Shown here in pieces: positions 32,411-44,799 of a stretch of 64,000 bases of DNA. The stretch is from Hypoxylon rubiginosum (taxonomy: Eukaryota; Ascomycota; Sordariomycetes; Xylariales; Hypoxylaceae). The notes under the pieces are model-generated. The model searched no databases and was not told the origin of the DNA. It was given only the letters and a program-made list of their open reading frames with translations. The position numbers and the translations under genes are program-made. Where the stretch lies: assembly GCA_902806565.1 (NCBI GenBank), contig CADCXA010000056.1, forward strand, positions 744,001-808,000. The letters run 5' to 3'. Each line of letters opens with the position of its first letter. Positions within the stretch are counted from its first letter, which is position 1.

Positions 32411-33623
32411 TTAAGAAGCGGCGGCGGCCTGGGCCAGGGGCCCCAGCGTCAGGACGTTGGTGAGCGTGACGCCGCTGAAGTTGATGGTCGGCCCTTCGTT
32501 GACTCCCGCGAACGTCGTCGCCGTGACGGCGGGCGCCGCGTTATTCGCTGCAGCTGGGGTTGTCTCGACCGGTAGTACGAGGGACGATTGTGCGGCTACC
32601 GGCGTGTTGGCGGCTTGCGCGGCTGAGGTCTTAGCCGAGGAGGACGCGACTTCGGGGAGCGCTAGCGACGTCTGGGCGGCGGCGGCGGTCGTCGCGGCGG
32701 AAGTCGAGGACGAGGCGGCTGCGGCGGAAGTTGTCGTCGCTGCTGCTGCTGCTGCTGATGATGTGGTTTCTACCGTCGACGTAGCCGCCGCGGCGGTGCT
32801 GGTCTGGACCGTCGATGTCGCGGCTGCGGCCGACGTCGTCGAGGCTACCGCGGTCGAGGAGGCGGCGACGGCAGATGATGCGGCTACGGCTGTGGACGTA
32901 TTGATTACGACTGCTACGGAGGAGGAGCTCGCCGCGGACGTGGCGGCGGCGGCAGCCGAAGAAGCGGCTTGGGCGGCGGACGAGGCGATGATCGAGGCTT
33001 CGCTAGCCGGGACAGCGGCGGCTAAAGTCGTTCCGCACGCAATCATCTGCACCATGGTCACTGTCGATACCTGCGTGACGGCCTGCATGACGGTGGTGAT
33101 CTGCGTCACCGTGGAGGCCAGAGCCGTCTCGGTTACGGTGGGCGCTTGTCCGGTCTGGAAGACCGTCGTCGTTACGAAGGATAGGCTGTACTCCGGTTAG
33201 CTACGATATCCAATTCCCTCGCGATAGTTTCATGTCAACACGTACACTTGCCCAGCCGCATTGTCGACCGCGCCGGCGCCGGCAGCCGTCTCGGTAACCG
33301 TCACTGTTTGGGTGACTGCCGCAGTACCATTGAATCCGGCGACAGCACCAGCTCCAACCGTAATCGTCTGTTTTACTGTCTCGGTAACTGTGACGGCGCC
33401 ATCTTCACCCTTTCCTTTCTTCTGACCATCTCCATTGCCATCGAGAGCACCCAGTATTGAATCCAACAACCCCCTCTTCGCAGGCTGGTCGTAGTAATGA
33501 TATGTGCCGGCCTACAGGAATGTGAATTTAAATTCCCGCCATTGATGTGATAGTGATACATACCTGGACGAGCGCCAGGGAGCTCAGCACGGATAGTAGG
33601 ACCGCTGCGTACGGCGCCCTCAT
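32411..33623 (-). CDS. Secreted Ser/Thr/Ala-rich cell-surface protein
   Basis: Probably a wall-associated or secreted protein with heavy O-glycosylation. Three exons: 33623-33564, 33511-33246 and 33185-32411, giving 366 residues. Introns are 52 bp (GTATGT donor) and 60 bp (GTACGT donor, GCTAAC branch), and phases join correctly. Exon 1 is almost exactly the signal peptide (RAPYAAVLLSVLSSLALVQA). Next comes a short basic stretch, then a Thr/Val-rich region with repeated TVTET / TQTVTVTE units, then about 150 residues made of Ala, Ser and Thr. The C-terminus is weakly hydrophobic and ends in Ala-Ser; a GPI signal is possible but not convincing. The antisense strand is open over 32457-33200 only because of the codon bias. 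Confidence 0.75.
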
Positions 33624-35337
33624 CCTTGAGATGTGAGTACTATACGAGCGGATAGCTCACTCTCTCTCACTTCCCCGAAATTGCTTGTTGAACGAATGAA
33701 CGAAAATAGTGAACAGACCAGCCGTTTCTTTAATTATGCGGGATCAACCCTAAGGAGATAGAGAGAGGCAGCGTGGCAACAAAATAATAATACCTATGGC
33801 TTCTGTTTCTGTCGATATTATGAAAAGGAGAGGGAATATTATACCGGACCCGGACCGAAGCAGTAACACGAAGAATTATTAGGCGCGCGTATGCACTCGA
33901 GAGAACGAAAGGAGCGACAGCAAACTCGAAACCGCAAGCATCACGGAGAAGCTAGGTGGCGCTTAGCAGGAAGACAAGCAGAAGCCATCAAGAGAAACAT
34001 CAAATCAAAGAAAGGGCGAGAATAGGCGAAGGGGAGAGAGGAGGGGGCGGGAGGCACGATAAAGGTGGTAAGACTACTACCAGCTACCAGCTACTAAGCT
34101 ACTATTACAACTTGGCTATGATACCGTACCCTTGATAGATGGAGCCACGCCACGCGGGCCCATACAGAGAGAAACCCATCATGTAAAAGAAGGAATTTGA
34201 CAATTGCTCCGAAGCTTGTTTCGACCAGGGTCAGAGTAGCTAGTTCGTAGTTCGAGTCCCATCTTCTACGGCGAAATTTATGCGGGCATGCGGGCTGATG
34301 CAGGTACCCCAGTTGAATAGCCTCAAAAATGCTGCCCGCGATGTGGTGAGCAGGGGAGGTTTCTGTGTCGGGGGCCGTGGAACGCCCGCTCGGGAAGCAT
34401 GGGCCAGGGTCTGGGTCCGATGGTAGCAGGGGTTGGAGACAGCGCCCTGACAAAGGGGCTGTTTGAAGCTAGGGGGGGGCCGTTCATGATATCTCCCCCT
34501 GACGAAACTGGCGACGCGATGATTCGTGATTTTCTTTCAGTTACATGGTTAACGATAGAATGCACAATTATTCCTTCGTAGGCGGCTGATACTTTCAAGT
34601 GCCGACCTGACATTAGAGAACCAGAAACAGCACGTTAGCGGCGTGTAAGTAGGATCAATCCAACCGATCGGTTCCGGGGCGGAAGGAATTGGGCTGAAGC
34701 AACAATTTATCGAAAAACATATCACCATCATCATCCATCTCGGCCGATTGTTCTAGACAAAATAGTTTAATTAAAGACATACGTATGTTCGTCGCAAGAG
34801 GGGGAAATTCCACCGTCACTGTCACGATCCATGGGTTACGGTAACGCGGGCGCCTCCCTGCGAAAAGGACATCTTGGCAGCCGTTTCAGAGAACCATATC
34901 AATGTGAAAACCAACCAATCCGCCTCAGATGTCGTATGGGGAAACGCCACGGGCCTGGTAGATGATATTGACGATGAGACAATGAGCCTGGTAGGATGCT
35001 TGACTAATAGGTAATGCAATACCTATTCGACGCCATGGGTAGTTGCTGAGAACGGCATCTATTAAGCGGTCGAGATCTAGTTTACCTAGGTAAGCATCGA
35101 AGATCCGGAAGTTGACAATGGAGGCTGGCATGTCTTGCATATTTGGTCGATCTACGCATCGCGTAGAATAACCAAATGCTCACCTTGATGCGTAGTGGAT
35201 TTAATGGTGCTCACGATCGTACTTAATGGGACGGGGGTGCCAAAATGTAAACTTGTTAAACATCGAGATGCCAAGACTAGGACGGCTTGCCGTCCCATAT
35301 AAAACGTCTCTGTAAGCCGATGAGCTAAACTAAAGCC
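33624..35337. other. Intergenic stretch, no gene supported
   Basis: Contains a block at 34226-34290 with a T-arm-like GTTCGAGTCCC but no foldable tRNA. Otherwise nothing I recognise. Confidence 0.5.
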
Positions 35338-37164
35338 TTAGATAATCCACATTCGAGAGCATTCATCTTCGCGATAGGCTTCGCCTTTCATAACTCCCTT
35401 TAAGAAACAATCGCCTTGCAGAGTCCACTTCGATTCTATCGCTCTTAGTATCAGGGGAACCTTTCCCCCTTTCACGATGGCAATCTCGTCACCTACGTCT
35501 GCCAGAGCAGATCCTAAGCCGATATATCCCTTCTCTGTCCGGAAGATACGACGATCTGCTAATGATGAAAGATGAATTCTGAAGTCTAACGTCATTTTGT
35601 CGTTTCGTTTATAGAAGAGCGCGCCATGAGCCAGGTAAGCAACTTTGTCGACTATCCAATCGGGAAGAAACTTGGACATAAAGACGAGCCATTTCGCCAT
35701 CGTCGCGTTTCTCTCTAGGATATCTAGCTGCTTAAGCAAAGTCTCCATACTCTCGTGAGTAGACTCGGTGGCTAGCGTCTGGACAAAGGCTTCGCGCTTC
35801 GGTTCTTGAGTAACGTAGAGCTCCGATTTCGATAGCCTGGCGACACGACTCCAATCGTCCAAAACAAAGGCACATTTCGGGAGGCGAACACCGTAGTAAC
35901 TTGATCGTTGGAGATGATCTAACCTTAAGATCGCGCCAACCGCAGCGATACGGTCTATGCGATGGCCCTGAACACCGAGAGAAGCTGAGTTGTCATCTCC
36001 AAACTCGACATCCGATCTTGACGATCCGCTAGCGGCAAAGGCCAGCTCGTTGATGTCGGAATAATTGGCCAGGCCCAGCGGCGCCGTGAGTCGAGTGTTA
36101 GTCCAGTCGGGTACCCAGGAAGGCAGGTTACCGGGACCAGTCCCACAGATCCGTCGAGGAACAGACAGCAGATTAAGATCTGACGACTTTTCAAGTATCT
36201 GTCTGGCCGCAGCAGTATATAAATCGACAATGTCGACGTTGTAATTAGGCTGCAGAGCCTCGGTGCCCATAAGCTCGCTCCTGATTAAGGCATTCAACCC
36301 AAAAATCTTGTCTCTAGGATCCGTAGCGTCAAGTATTCGATACCGAAACAAGATACTGAGGAGGCTGCGTCGAACTCCTGCACTCCACTCGTTTCGAGCT
36401 CTCTCTAGAATGAAGGCAAAGGCGTTGCGTTCATGGTCAGCCAGATAAAGTTCGAGGTAGTCCTGGGCTGTGATGGCGGCCATGAGATCGGTCCAGTCGA
36501 TGGAGGAATGTCCGCAGTATACTGTCGCCTCCGTCGCCAACGCCAGCTCTTGGACGACCCAGACTCTCGTGAACCAGAGCCTCTTGACGAGCTTAGCAAA
36601 AGCAGACAGTCTCGAGAACTCGGACGGATCCGTAAACTTCCCGAAGAGCTTCCGCGCGAGCTCGTCATTAAACGACATGTTCTCAAGCGAGCCACCGTCG
36701 GAGATGTATTGGCGACAGGTGTGGGCGATGTGCAAGGCTGTCGTGATGCCCCTGTCGCTTTCATCCCGTTCTTCCCCGAGCCATATGAGAACCCGGCTAG
36801 CTTTGGAGTAGATATCCTTCATGCGGCGAACCTGCCTGCCTCGTTCTTCATTGTCGTTCTGGTTGATGCAGATCGCATCTGCCCACAGACTTCTTCTCCT
36901 CTCCGACGGCGAGCGGAAATGGCGTAGAGCCTCGGCAAGGGCAGCGGTGATAGCCAGAGTTCTGCCATTACATATGATGTCGACTTTCTCTCGAGGATCG
37001 CCCCATACGTAGGAGATGGTTTCGTAGGGAGGTGAATCGGCTAGATCCCCGTGCTCAAGGATGCATTCCAGGGGCTGATCCCCGGAGCCGGGTAATAAAG
37101 TAAGGATTCGAAATTTACTGCAGTTGGGCTCATCGCCGAACGGCACATAGCAATACGACTCCAT
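35338..37164 (-). CDS. HET domain protein (heterokaryon incompatibility type)
   Basis: A single-exon, 608-residue protein with an N-terminal HET domain (about residues 47-200). HET proteins act in fungal non-self recognition and cell death, though most genomic copies have no known role. The ATG at 37164 is the first in frame. Domain blocks seen: PYETISYVWGDP, then LWADAICINQNDNEERGRQV, then YSKASRVLIWLGEE, then LWFTRVWVVQELALA, the full order of the family. The long C-terminus (about 230-608) has RYRILDATDPRDKIFGL, which often follows HET, and IGLGSALADVGDEIAIVKG near the end, a standard closing block of this subfamily. No repeat or NACHT region and no signal peptide. It is intact, unlike the HET-like gene at 57.2-59.6 kb. 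Confidence 0.9.
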   Translation of the reverse strand: MESYCYVPFGDEPNCSKFRILTLLPGSGDQPLECILEHGDLADSPPYETISYVWGDPREKVDIICNGRTLAITAALAEALRHFRSPSERRRSLWADAICINQNDNEERGRQVRRMKDIYSKASRVLIWLGEERDESDRGITTALHIAHTCRQYISDGGSLENMSFNDELARKLFGKFTDPSEFSRLSAFAKLVKRLWFTRVWVVQELALATEATVYCGHSSIDWTDLMAAITAQDYLELYLADHERNAFAFILERARNEWSAGVRRSLLSILFRYRILDATDPRDKIFGLNALIRSELMGTEALQPNYNVDIVDLYTAAARQILEKSSDLNLLSVPRRICGTGPGNLPSWVPDWTNTRLTAPLGLANYSDINELAFAASGSSRSDVEFGDDNSASLGVQGHRIDRIAAVGAILRLDHLQRSSYYGVRLPKCAFVLDDWSRVARLSKSELYVTQEPKREAFVQTLATESTHESMETLLKQLDILERNATMAKWLVFMSKFLPDWIVDKVAYLAHGALFYKRNDKMTLDFRIHLSSLADRRIFRTEKGYIGLGSALADVGDEIAIVKGGKVPLILRAIESKWTLQGDCFLKGVMKGEAYREDECSRMWII

Positions 37165-38254
37165 TCTTCTCGACGCGGATAAGGCCTTACTACTATATTG
37201 AAACTGTACTCCTGCTTTCTCTGCACTCACCTAAAGAAACATGAAATTTTTAAAAATGCAACGCAGTAATTTCTAATGATGACTGTTCTCTGCACATTCG
37301 ATTCTTCAACCATTTCTGTACACCGAGGTTTGCTACCGTCGTGAGGGGTTGCTGCAAGGGAGTCCCGAAAGGACGGGTCAGATGGTCTTCCGAGAAGCAT
37401 CGGAAGCTGAGCCGTGATAGATACCGGCATCCGACACCTGCAAGAGATGTGACACTGCATCATGCACGATGAGGAATGCTACGACTTGTTGTAGTACGAA
37501 CAAGGTTGTTCTCAAGATATGAGCAGGCAGCCACGTAGAAATATCTCGAATAGGGGATAGACTGGAGCTTCATGAATGACTGAGAGAGACGAAACAGAAA
37601 CAGACGGAAGTAAGGATATTTGGTGAAGAGTTTGCAATCTACAGCCATGTCAACTTACACATTCCATTTTCGTCTGCTATTAGATGTTTGGTAGAAGAAC
37701 AACCAAGCAAGCAAACAATAGAACATATTATCACGAGTAAACATAATCTTGAAGACTTGAGTAGCACATATCACATATGTGTTTGCTGATAAGGTGAGTG
37801 GGTATCGATGTTCGTACACAAATCAGCTATTAGTTGGAACATTTGATGGAAAATTCAATAGCAAAAAAATTAGACAAGAAAATCATATAAAATGATTGGA
37901 CAAAATTCTCATTTTTGACCTGATGAAAAATGACTAGTGGAGTATGTACACGGCGGGGCGGCGGTCGGTGGGCCAACGGGTGGAATAGCGGCGAAAAAGC
38001 TAGAGACGCTATGACCAGGTAAATATAAACAAGGAATTTTAGAAAGCGCGCTGCTTTTGCCCTGAACCTTGGACTTAATCCACATGTTAAACAACCGAAA
38101 ACGTCACTTTCGACGGGAACAATTCAACTTCATCACGGTCAACGGTCAACGTCCGACTGCTTTTGATGTCGAAGAATACGTTCCATTATTCTAGTAGGTG
38201 AATCGGTAAATTCTTTTTTTGCTTTTAAATCTTTTTAATTGTTATACGTGCACC
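37165..38254. other. Divergent intergenic region, HET / BRCT
   Basis: A/T-rich near 37680-37920. No gene or repeat I can support. Confidence 0.5.
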
Positions 38255-41200
38255 ATGGAAGTCGCCAGCCCTCCCAAGCGCATGACGCGTGCACGAGCAG
38301 CCGCGAAGGACAAGGATTCGAAAGAGGCTGCGGCCTCAAACACCACCGCAGCTGCTTCAGTCACCGCCGCCGCTACTACAACCAAATCCGCCAGAGCGGC
38401 ACCGTCCAAATCCGCCACCTCCTCTACGGCTGCCTCCAAAGCGAAAGTTGTAACTACGACACGCGCCACCAAGCGAAAGACTCGATCCGACGAAGACGAA
38501 GACGACCAGGCGAATGCTGACAAGCGCGCCATGAACAAACCTGCAAGAACGCGTGGAAGACCCAAGAAAGTTGTTGAACCAGAACCTCAACCCGAGCCGG
38601 AGGCTGAAGTTGACGATGCATCCGCCACAACAGTCAGAGCTACGCGTGGTAGAGCCAAGAAGACTGTTGCTACTACCACTACCGCCACAACTACTGTAAC
38701 TCCCGCCACTACTCCTAAGGAGGAACCAGTAAAGACTACTCGTACCGGCACGCGAACCAGAAAGACAGCCACGACCACAGCTACGGAAGATAACAATGCA
38801 GAATCCTTGGAGAAGCCGGCCAAGAAGACTACTCGCGCCCGCGCTGCATCAAAATCCAAAGCAGCACCTGGTGTTATCACAACTACCGTCTCCACCGAGC
38901 CGACACCAGGATTAAAATCTGCTATCTCCAGGCCTGCGTCCAAAATGGGTGGCATCATTAAGAAGACGGTAACTTTCCAGGAACGAGAGAAGGAGAACCT
39001 GCTGCCAACTACGGCCCCTAAGGGCAAAGGCAAGGCAGCAGAACTTGCTACTGGGATGCGAGCAAAGCCTGTTCGCAAGCCTGTTGCGGGTGGAAGAACA
39101 ACCAGAGCTAGCGCCAGGTCTGGAACCACGAGCGAGAAGAGAGACAAGTCACCCTTGAGCCCTAAGAAGGATGCCGAGAACTTGTCATTGTCTCGAGATA
39201 TCGATTCGGACGACGAGCTTGCGACACTGGAGAAGACCCCCTTCAAGCCGTTGATGAAGTGCCCCGTCAAACCACCCAATAGTGCCAAAAAGCATGAACT
39301 TCAGCCCCCGACCAAGGACAAGGACGGAGATAGTGAGGAAACTTCGGAACCAGCTAGCCAAACTGCCCTCGGTAGCCCGGCTCGCAGACCACCTTCTTCA
39401 TCCCCTTGGAAAGAGACAATGAAGTCGCCGGCAAAGAAGGTGGAAGCAATTCCATCTTTGATCTTCTCGTCGAAGAATGACCAACACGCGGCACAGTCTC
39501 CGTCAAAAACTTCAACCCTTCAGTCGCCCGCCAAGCGACCTCAGATGCCTATCCAATCACTCCAGCCCCCGTCACACGAGTCTGCTGAGGGGGCACGTTC
39601 CCCCGTTAAGATGTCTTTGCTGCAATCCCCAGCTAAGCGTCCCGCATCGCCTTTTAAGCTGCACGGTCCTCCTGCTCAGCCGCTCGGAGAGAATCCCGGC
39701 AGGTTGTTTGCGCCTAAAGCATCTCTGATGGAAGAGAAGGTAGCAACAACAACGGAAGAAGTGCAAGAAGATCCCTCTGAGAATCCAGAGGAGATGGAGG
39801 ATGATATTGAACTTGAACTCGAGGTAGACGAGCAACATGAGGAAACCGATGTTCAACCCGAGTCGCCTTCTCAGGTCGCCTTTAACGGCCGCCTGTCCGC
39901 TGTTCTACCTCGACATGCCGACCCGGCCCTCCGAGACAACCCTCTCCCTGTGGAGAATGTTGATATTCCACAGCCGGAACCCGTCCAAGTCGAGCAAGAT
40001 AGAACTGAGGAACAGCCAATTATGGAAGCTGAAGGCATCGAGTTGCCTGATGATCCCATGGATATCGATGTCCCTAGCCATGTTGATGTCCCTAGCCATG
40101 TCGATGTTCCTAGCCCAGCCCCGACCACACCCCCTCAATCACCGCGCATTATTAACCCGGCATTTGGGCTGCGGGCTAAGGACTTGGACGACGACATTTC
40201 TGATTCCGAGGATGAACTTGCAAATAGTGGAAAGATGCTCTGCAGATATCAGGATGATACAACTCTCAGCTTCAATGGCGTTCCGGCAACACCTACGCCT
40301 GGCACTTTCAAGACACCTCGCAGCGGAATGCCATCTAGCGCAGTTAAGGCAGCAAGCCGTGCCATCCGTTCCGTTTCTAAGAGTTCCAGGTTCGGATTTA
40401 CTCCGCTTGCTGGCCAGCTGAGCGAGTGGAAAGCCTCAAGCCCACAGAAGGCCAGCGCTGCTGTAGAGACGTCTTCTCCCGAATTCAAGGACGAGGGATT
40501 CTCCATGCTTAAGGAGCATGACACTGCACCGGCCGAGTTTACGCCTTCGAAGAGCTTGTTTGATGAAGAGATGAAGATCCGAGCTGATATGGAGACCCAA
40601 GCCGCTATGGAAGCTGCGCTCGAGGCCGACATTGCTGCTAAGTTTGATGAACCCGAGTTTGACGACGTGTCCATTACGAAGGAGGATATCGATCTTGCTG
40701 CGGAAGCAAACGAGATGTCGCTTATGGAGCAATCTCAGCTCGATGAGGTCAAGGAAAGCCGTCCTTATGACGACTCGATTTCGGAAGCTAGCCAGGAATA
40801 CGGCGACGAGAATGCCGTCCCTATCGACCCAGCCCTGCTAGGCCCAAACACTGGTGGGCGTCGTCTTGGGCCGGTGACCCCTCTTCGACCCTTTGCGCCT
40901 AGAGCTTTCCACACTGTCTCCAAGGTACCCTTAAAGCCAGCAGACGACTCCAGCCCCAAACTTGAGATTATGAAGCACCGGAGTGCAAGCGCATCCAAGC
41001 TTCCCGCCAACCGCCCGACAGGTCTCTTTAGGAACGCGACTGTCATTTCATATTCTCCTACCAAGGATTCCGGCAGCATGGACATTGATGAGGATGACGA
41101 GGTGCAGTATCCTCCTGTCACCCCCAGCAAAACGGATATCTGGTCGTCAATGGGCACACCTGCTCGTACGCCTCGCCGTGATCTGAACACATCCTTGCTT

Positions 41201-42124
41201 CGTGGTGCGGTTGTCTTTGTCGATGTCCACACGAGCGATGGTGCTGATGCCTGCACTCTCTTTGTTGAGCTTCTTACGCAAATGGGTGCCCGCTGTGTCA
41301 AGAGTTGGCCTTGGAACCCGACCAGTCCTGCTAACGCCAACGGCGACGCGTCGACGTCCAAGGTGGGAATCACGCATATTGTGTTCAAGGATGGAGGCAA
41401 GCGAACCTTGGAGAAGGCCAGGGAGACGGGCGGTGTCGTGCAGTGTGTCGGCGTTGGCTGGGTCTTGGAGTGAGTGAACTGATACCATTATGCTATTATC
41501 TGACTATATGCTAACATGGTTTCAAGCTGCGAGCGTGAGAACGAGTGGGTCGATGAGGCTCCCTACTACATTGACACTTCCCTGGTTCCCCGTGGCGGAC
41601 GTAACCGTCGAAAGAGCATGGAGCCCAAAGCCCTTGCCAATTTCAACGGCACGCTGGTTACCCCGATGAAGGTCAACCCCGGACCGGCACGAGAGTGCCA
41701 GACAGTCCCGAACAATCACATAAGCCGCAGGGACAGCACCCTCTGGATGCGCACCCCGTCGGACTACGACGATGAGGAAGATGCGCCGGGCGAGCACGAC
41801 TGGGAAAGGGAGATCGGCATGCTTACGCCGGTGCCCAAGACGCCGGCGCCGGAGGCCGTCGCGCGGTTCGCGATGGACGTGACCCCGGACACGCCGAGCA
41901 CGGTGGACTACAACGACCTCGTGTGCGACAAGGAGCAGCTGCTCATGCGCACGTGCCCGCCGAAGCAGAGCGGCGGCGGCGGCGGCGGGTACGCGGACCT
42001 CGGCGAGGGCCTGCTGAAGCGAGAGAAGGACCAGAGCATCCTGATGCGGCTGATGGCGGCGCGGCGCAAGAGCTTGCAGTTCGCGCCCAAGGTCGCGAGC
42101 CCTCTTTCCAAGGCGTGGAATTAG
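38255..42124 (+). CDS. Large nuclear BRCT-domain protein
   Basis: A 1270-residue, probably chromatin or DNA-damage protein. Exons: 38255-41469 and 41527-42124; the 57-bp intron (GTGAGT donor, GCTAAC branch, TTCAAG acceptor) splits the BRCT domain and restores WVLDCERENEWVDEAPYYID. The ATG sits in the strong context CACCATGG. The N-terminal 300 residues are Ala/Thr/Lys-rich with AT-hook-like RGRPK and many RAR/KTTR patches. The middle part has repeated SP(A/S/V)K motifs such as QSPAKRP, likely phosphorylation sites, and three DVPSH-type units. One BRCT domain lies at about residues 985-1090 (GAVVFVDVHTSDGADA, VVQCVGVGWVLD, with the conserved Trp). The C-terminus contains MRTPSDYDDE and acidic stretches. 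It resembles microcephalin-type or uncharacterised fungal BRCT proteins; orthology is not established. Confidence 0.85.
40067..40120 (+). repeat. Three in-frame 18-bp repeats in the BRCT gene
   Basis: Units at 40067, 40085 and 40103 encode DVPSHV, DVPSHV and DVPSPA. The first two differ by one base. Confidence 0.9.
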
Positions 42125-44799
42125 GTCAGGTCAGGTTAGCAGGTTAGGTAGAGTTAGGTTGGCATAGCTTTTTTATGCCGTATTTGTTTGATCGGCATAC
42201 GCACAACTTCGGCGTTTAGGTATGGAGGGGGAGGATACAATTCGTCACCCGTCACCATCATCATCTCCCGGCAAGACGGTATTGCCTTGGTGGGGTTTTG
42301 CTGTTTTGCTCGTTCGCTCTTTAGGCATCAGGGTACAGAGAGAGATAAAGAGACAGACAGAGAGATAGACCCGGGGGATGGGTTCTGAAACTAGGACCCC
42401 GGCATTTGGCATCGGCGTTGTATGTGTGTATGCGCGCGCGCACGCGAGCGCGTAGAAGAATATTGCTGTTGCTGTTGCTGTTGTTGTACTTTAATCTTTC
42501 GGTCTGCGGACCGAAAACTTCGATCGGCTCGTCGTGCTTAGTACGAGTTGCTACCTACAATAATGAAGGCTCCTGACTATTGCTAAGGAACTTGGGCTTT
42601 TACAATGAATTGTGTCTTTTTCGGCTTCGTGTTAACTACAGATAACAGAACACCCGACGAGTCGGACAAGACGCGGACTACTTTCGTGGGCTTTATCGCG
42701 CGATCACATCATGGCATGATAGAGTAGGTACTTGGGCGGGTTGAACACACCCACGCAAGTATCTATCTATCTGAGGCATATGCAAATAAGACGTGCGGAG
42801 GACCGGATCCGATTCGATGCCGCGGACATATGTATCCTATGTCCGAAATGCAATGTGCTACGCCGAGATTTTTCCAACTGAAGAATCAGGATAGTGTAGC
42901 TTTGTCTTACTCACCAGCGCGCATCTGCATATGTATCATGGGCTAGGTAGGGTGGCGGCCGAGGCGAGAATGACGACGGAGACGACGCAATGGTTTGGGG
43001 GCTTCGCGTTGCGGCTTAGGTAGAGAATATACGCATAGGGGTATAGCTAAAGAGTTGCCGATGGCAATGGTGATTAATACCCATGCTCACGAATGCAAAA
43101 TCCGCTTAGGACACGTATTATATGTTTGCTGACTGTATGTAAGAATAGTAGATGATTTAAGGGCATCGGGGGCAAACAGGATCTACTTTGCAGCCGCCCT
43201 AATGAGTGGAGGTTATGCATATGAATCCGATAGAGAAATCCCATCATCAATTCACTCCTGCAGGGCGGAATTGGCAACCTCCTCCTCACGAGTTTGACTT
43301 ACGTCCGATGGTTCATCCGACGTTCTTTTACTTTCCTGTCTCCCTAAGTACAGCAGAAATAAAGTACGGCGCCACACTCACTTCTTATTCGAAAGATTGG
43401 ATTCCTAAGGTAGGGGGGAAAAGTTTAGATAAGCCGATAATTTATCGAAACCCTTATTAGAGATGTAACGGTAGGGACCCAGTTAGACGCGAGCTCCCGT
43501 TGCATTGCAAGGGCGGGCGGTAGCCAATGGGCAAGCAAGTGCCGGGTTGGCTCATGAAGATCCTCATGAACAGCTACATATGGCGCGGCTCATTGATATT
43601 CGTAGATTTGGGGCTGCAAGTGAAAAGGAGGCAAGCTGGCAAGTTCTGTCCACAGCGATTGGTTAGTTATATACTTGAGGTTAGGTATGCACATAAATGT
43701 ACATAGTATGTCGCGACATCTCTTCATTGACAACAAAGAAATTTGTATGATGGAAATCTGAGAGATATTTGGTGGAGAAACTGTCGCTAAGCCCCTGTCT
43801 GATGTCTAGATGTGGCGTTCAGCTCCAGTGGGGTATGCAGAGAGTACCTATATGTATCTCTTTGTTCTCTCTAAAAGACACCTGTTGATGATTCGGTGAT
43901 ACTTTAATGGTAGAAGATTGGGAAAGGGAGGCGTTAAATTACTGCTGACCGAATTGAAGCTATTTAAATGAGATATAGCTGTTGTTTTAAGTAGACTGCC
44001 AGACAGCTCATAAGTTTGTATCAACTTGCTAACATTCGAGGTCTGTTGTAACATCAGCTCAAAGTACCTACAGAAGACTTGGGAACATGCATGTGAATAC
44101 AGAAAAGGTACCTGGCAAAGAGACCACTAAATATAGCACTATTACGGCATGGAATTGCCTGTAAGAAAGAGCCTGTAAGTGGTCCGTGGTCACGGCTAGC
44201 CCACCCACGCAACCCACGCCACAAGAACGCAAGGACAACAAGGATATAGAAGCCCACACGTTACCACTAAGCCCCTTTGCGAAAGTGATGAGGCTTGTGA
44301 TTACCGTGATTACCTCGTTTCCTGACTTCATACTTCATTTCTGCCAAGACCAAGATTACCTGGATACAGAGGGCGACTAGGTTAGCCTTAGCCTTAGCCT
44401 TAGTTCGTCCGTTCAACCTTTAAGCTACAATCCCAACTTCTAACTTTCCTACGCTTTCCTCTTCCCGCATTCCATCTCCGTTACCATTACTCGCGCCCAA
44501 GTCTCAAATCTTCAATTCGACCAAGACCACTTCTTTTCCCTTGCTCTTTTTGGACTGCTGTTGTCGTCTTCCCACATCAGACAAATCGATCGGATTGCGC
44601 CGAACCTGCCCCAGTGTCTAATTGACCAAAATCATCCCCTGGCCTGCACTGCACTGCAACGTTCCAGTCGCATCGTCGAGCCTATCCCATTTCAAGTTCG
44701 CCCACTTGGAATTAACCCCCTTTACTGTTTACTCCAACTACACCACGCCCTCTTTTTGCACACCAATACGTTGTTCAAAACCTTTGCGGCCAGACCAAC
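42125..44799. other. Long intergenic stretch upstream of rho3
   Basis: No gene I can support. It includes a CG/CA alternating run near 42432-42451 (possible Z-DNA), a TTGCTG run near 42463-42486, three TTAGCC units at 44392-44409, and a C/T-rich probable leader from 44440 to the rho3 ATG. Confidence 0.5.
44392..44409. repeat. Three TTAGCC units
   Basis: A short run one base away from the TTAGGG telomere unit. It is too short to call an interstitial telomere. Confidence 0.6.

Noticed and set aside
32457..33200. 247-codon open frame on + over the Ser/Thr/Ala-rich gene
   Set aside because: An antisense shadow created by GC-rich Ala/Ser codons; the - strand has a signal peptide and good introns.
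34226..34290. Second tRNA-like T-arm (GTTCGAGTCCC)
   Set aside because: No A-box and no acceptor pairing upstream; probably chance or an old fragment.
44392..44409. Interstitial telomere
   Set aside because: Only three units, and TTAGCC rather than TTAGGG.
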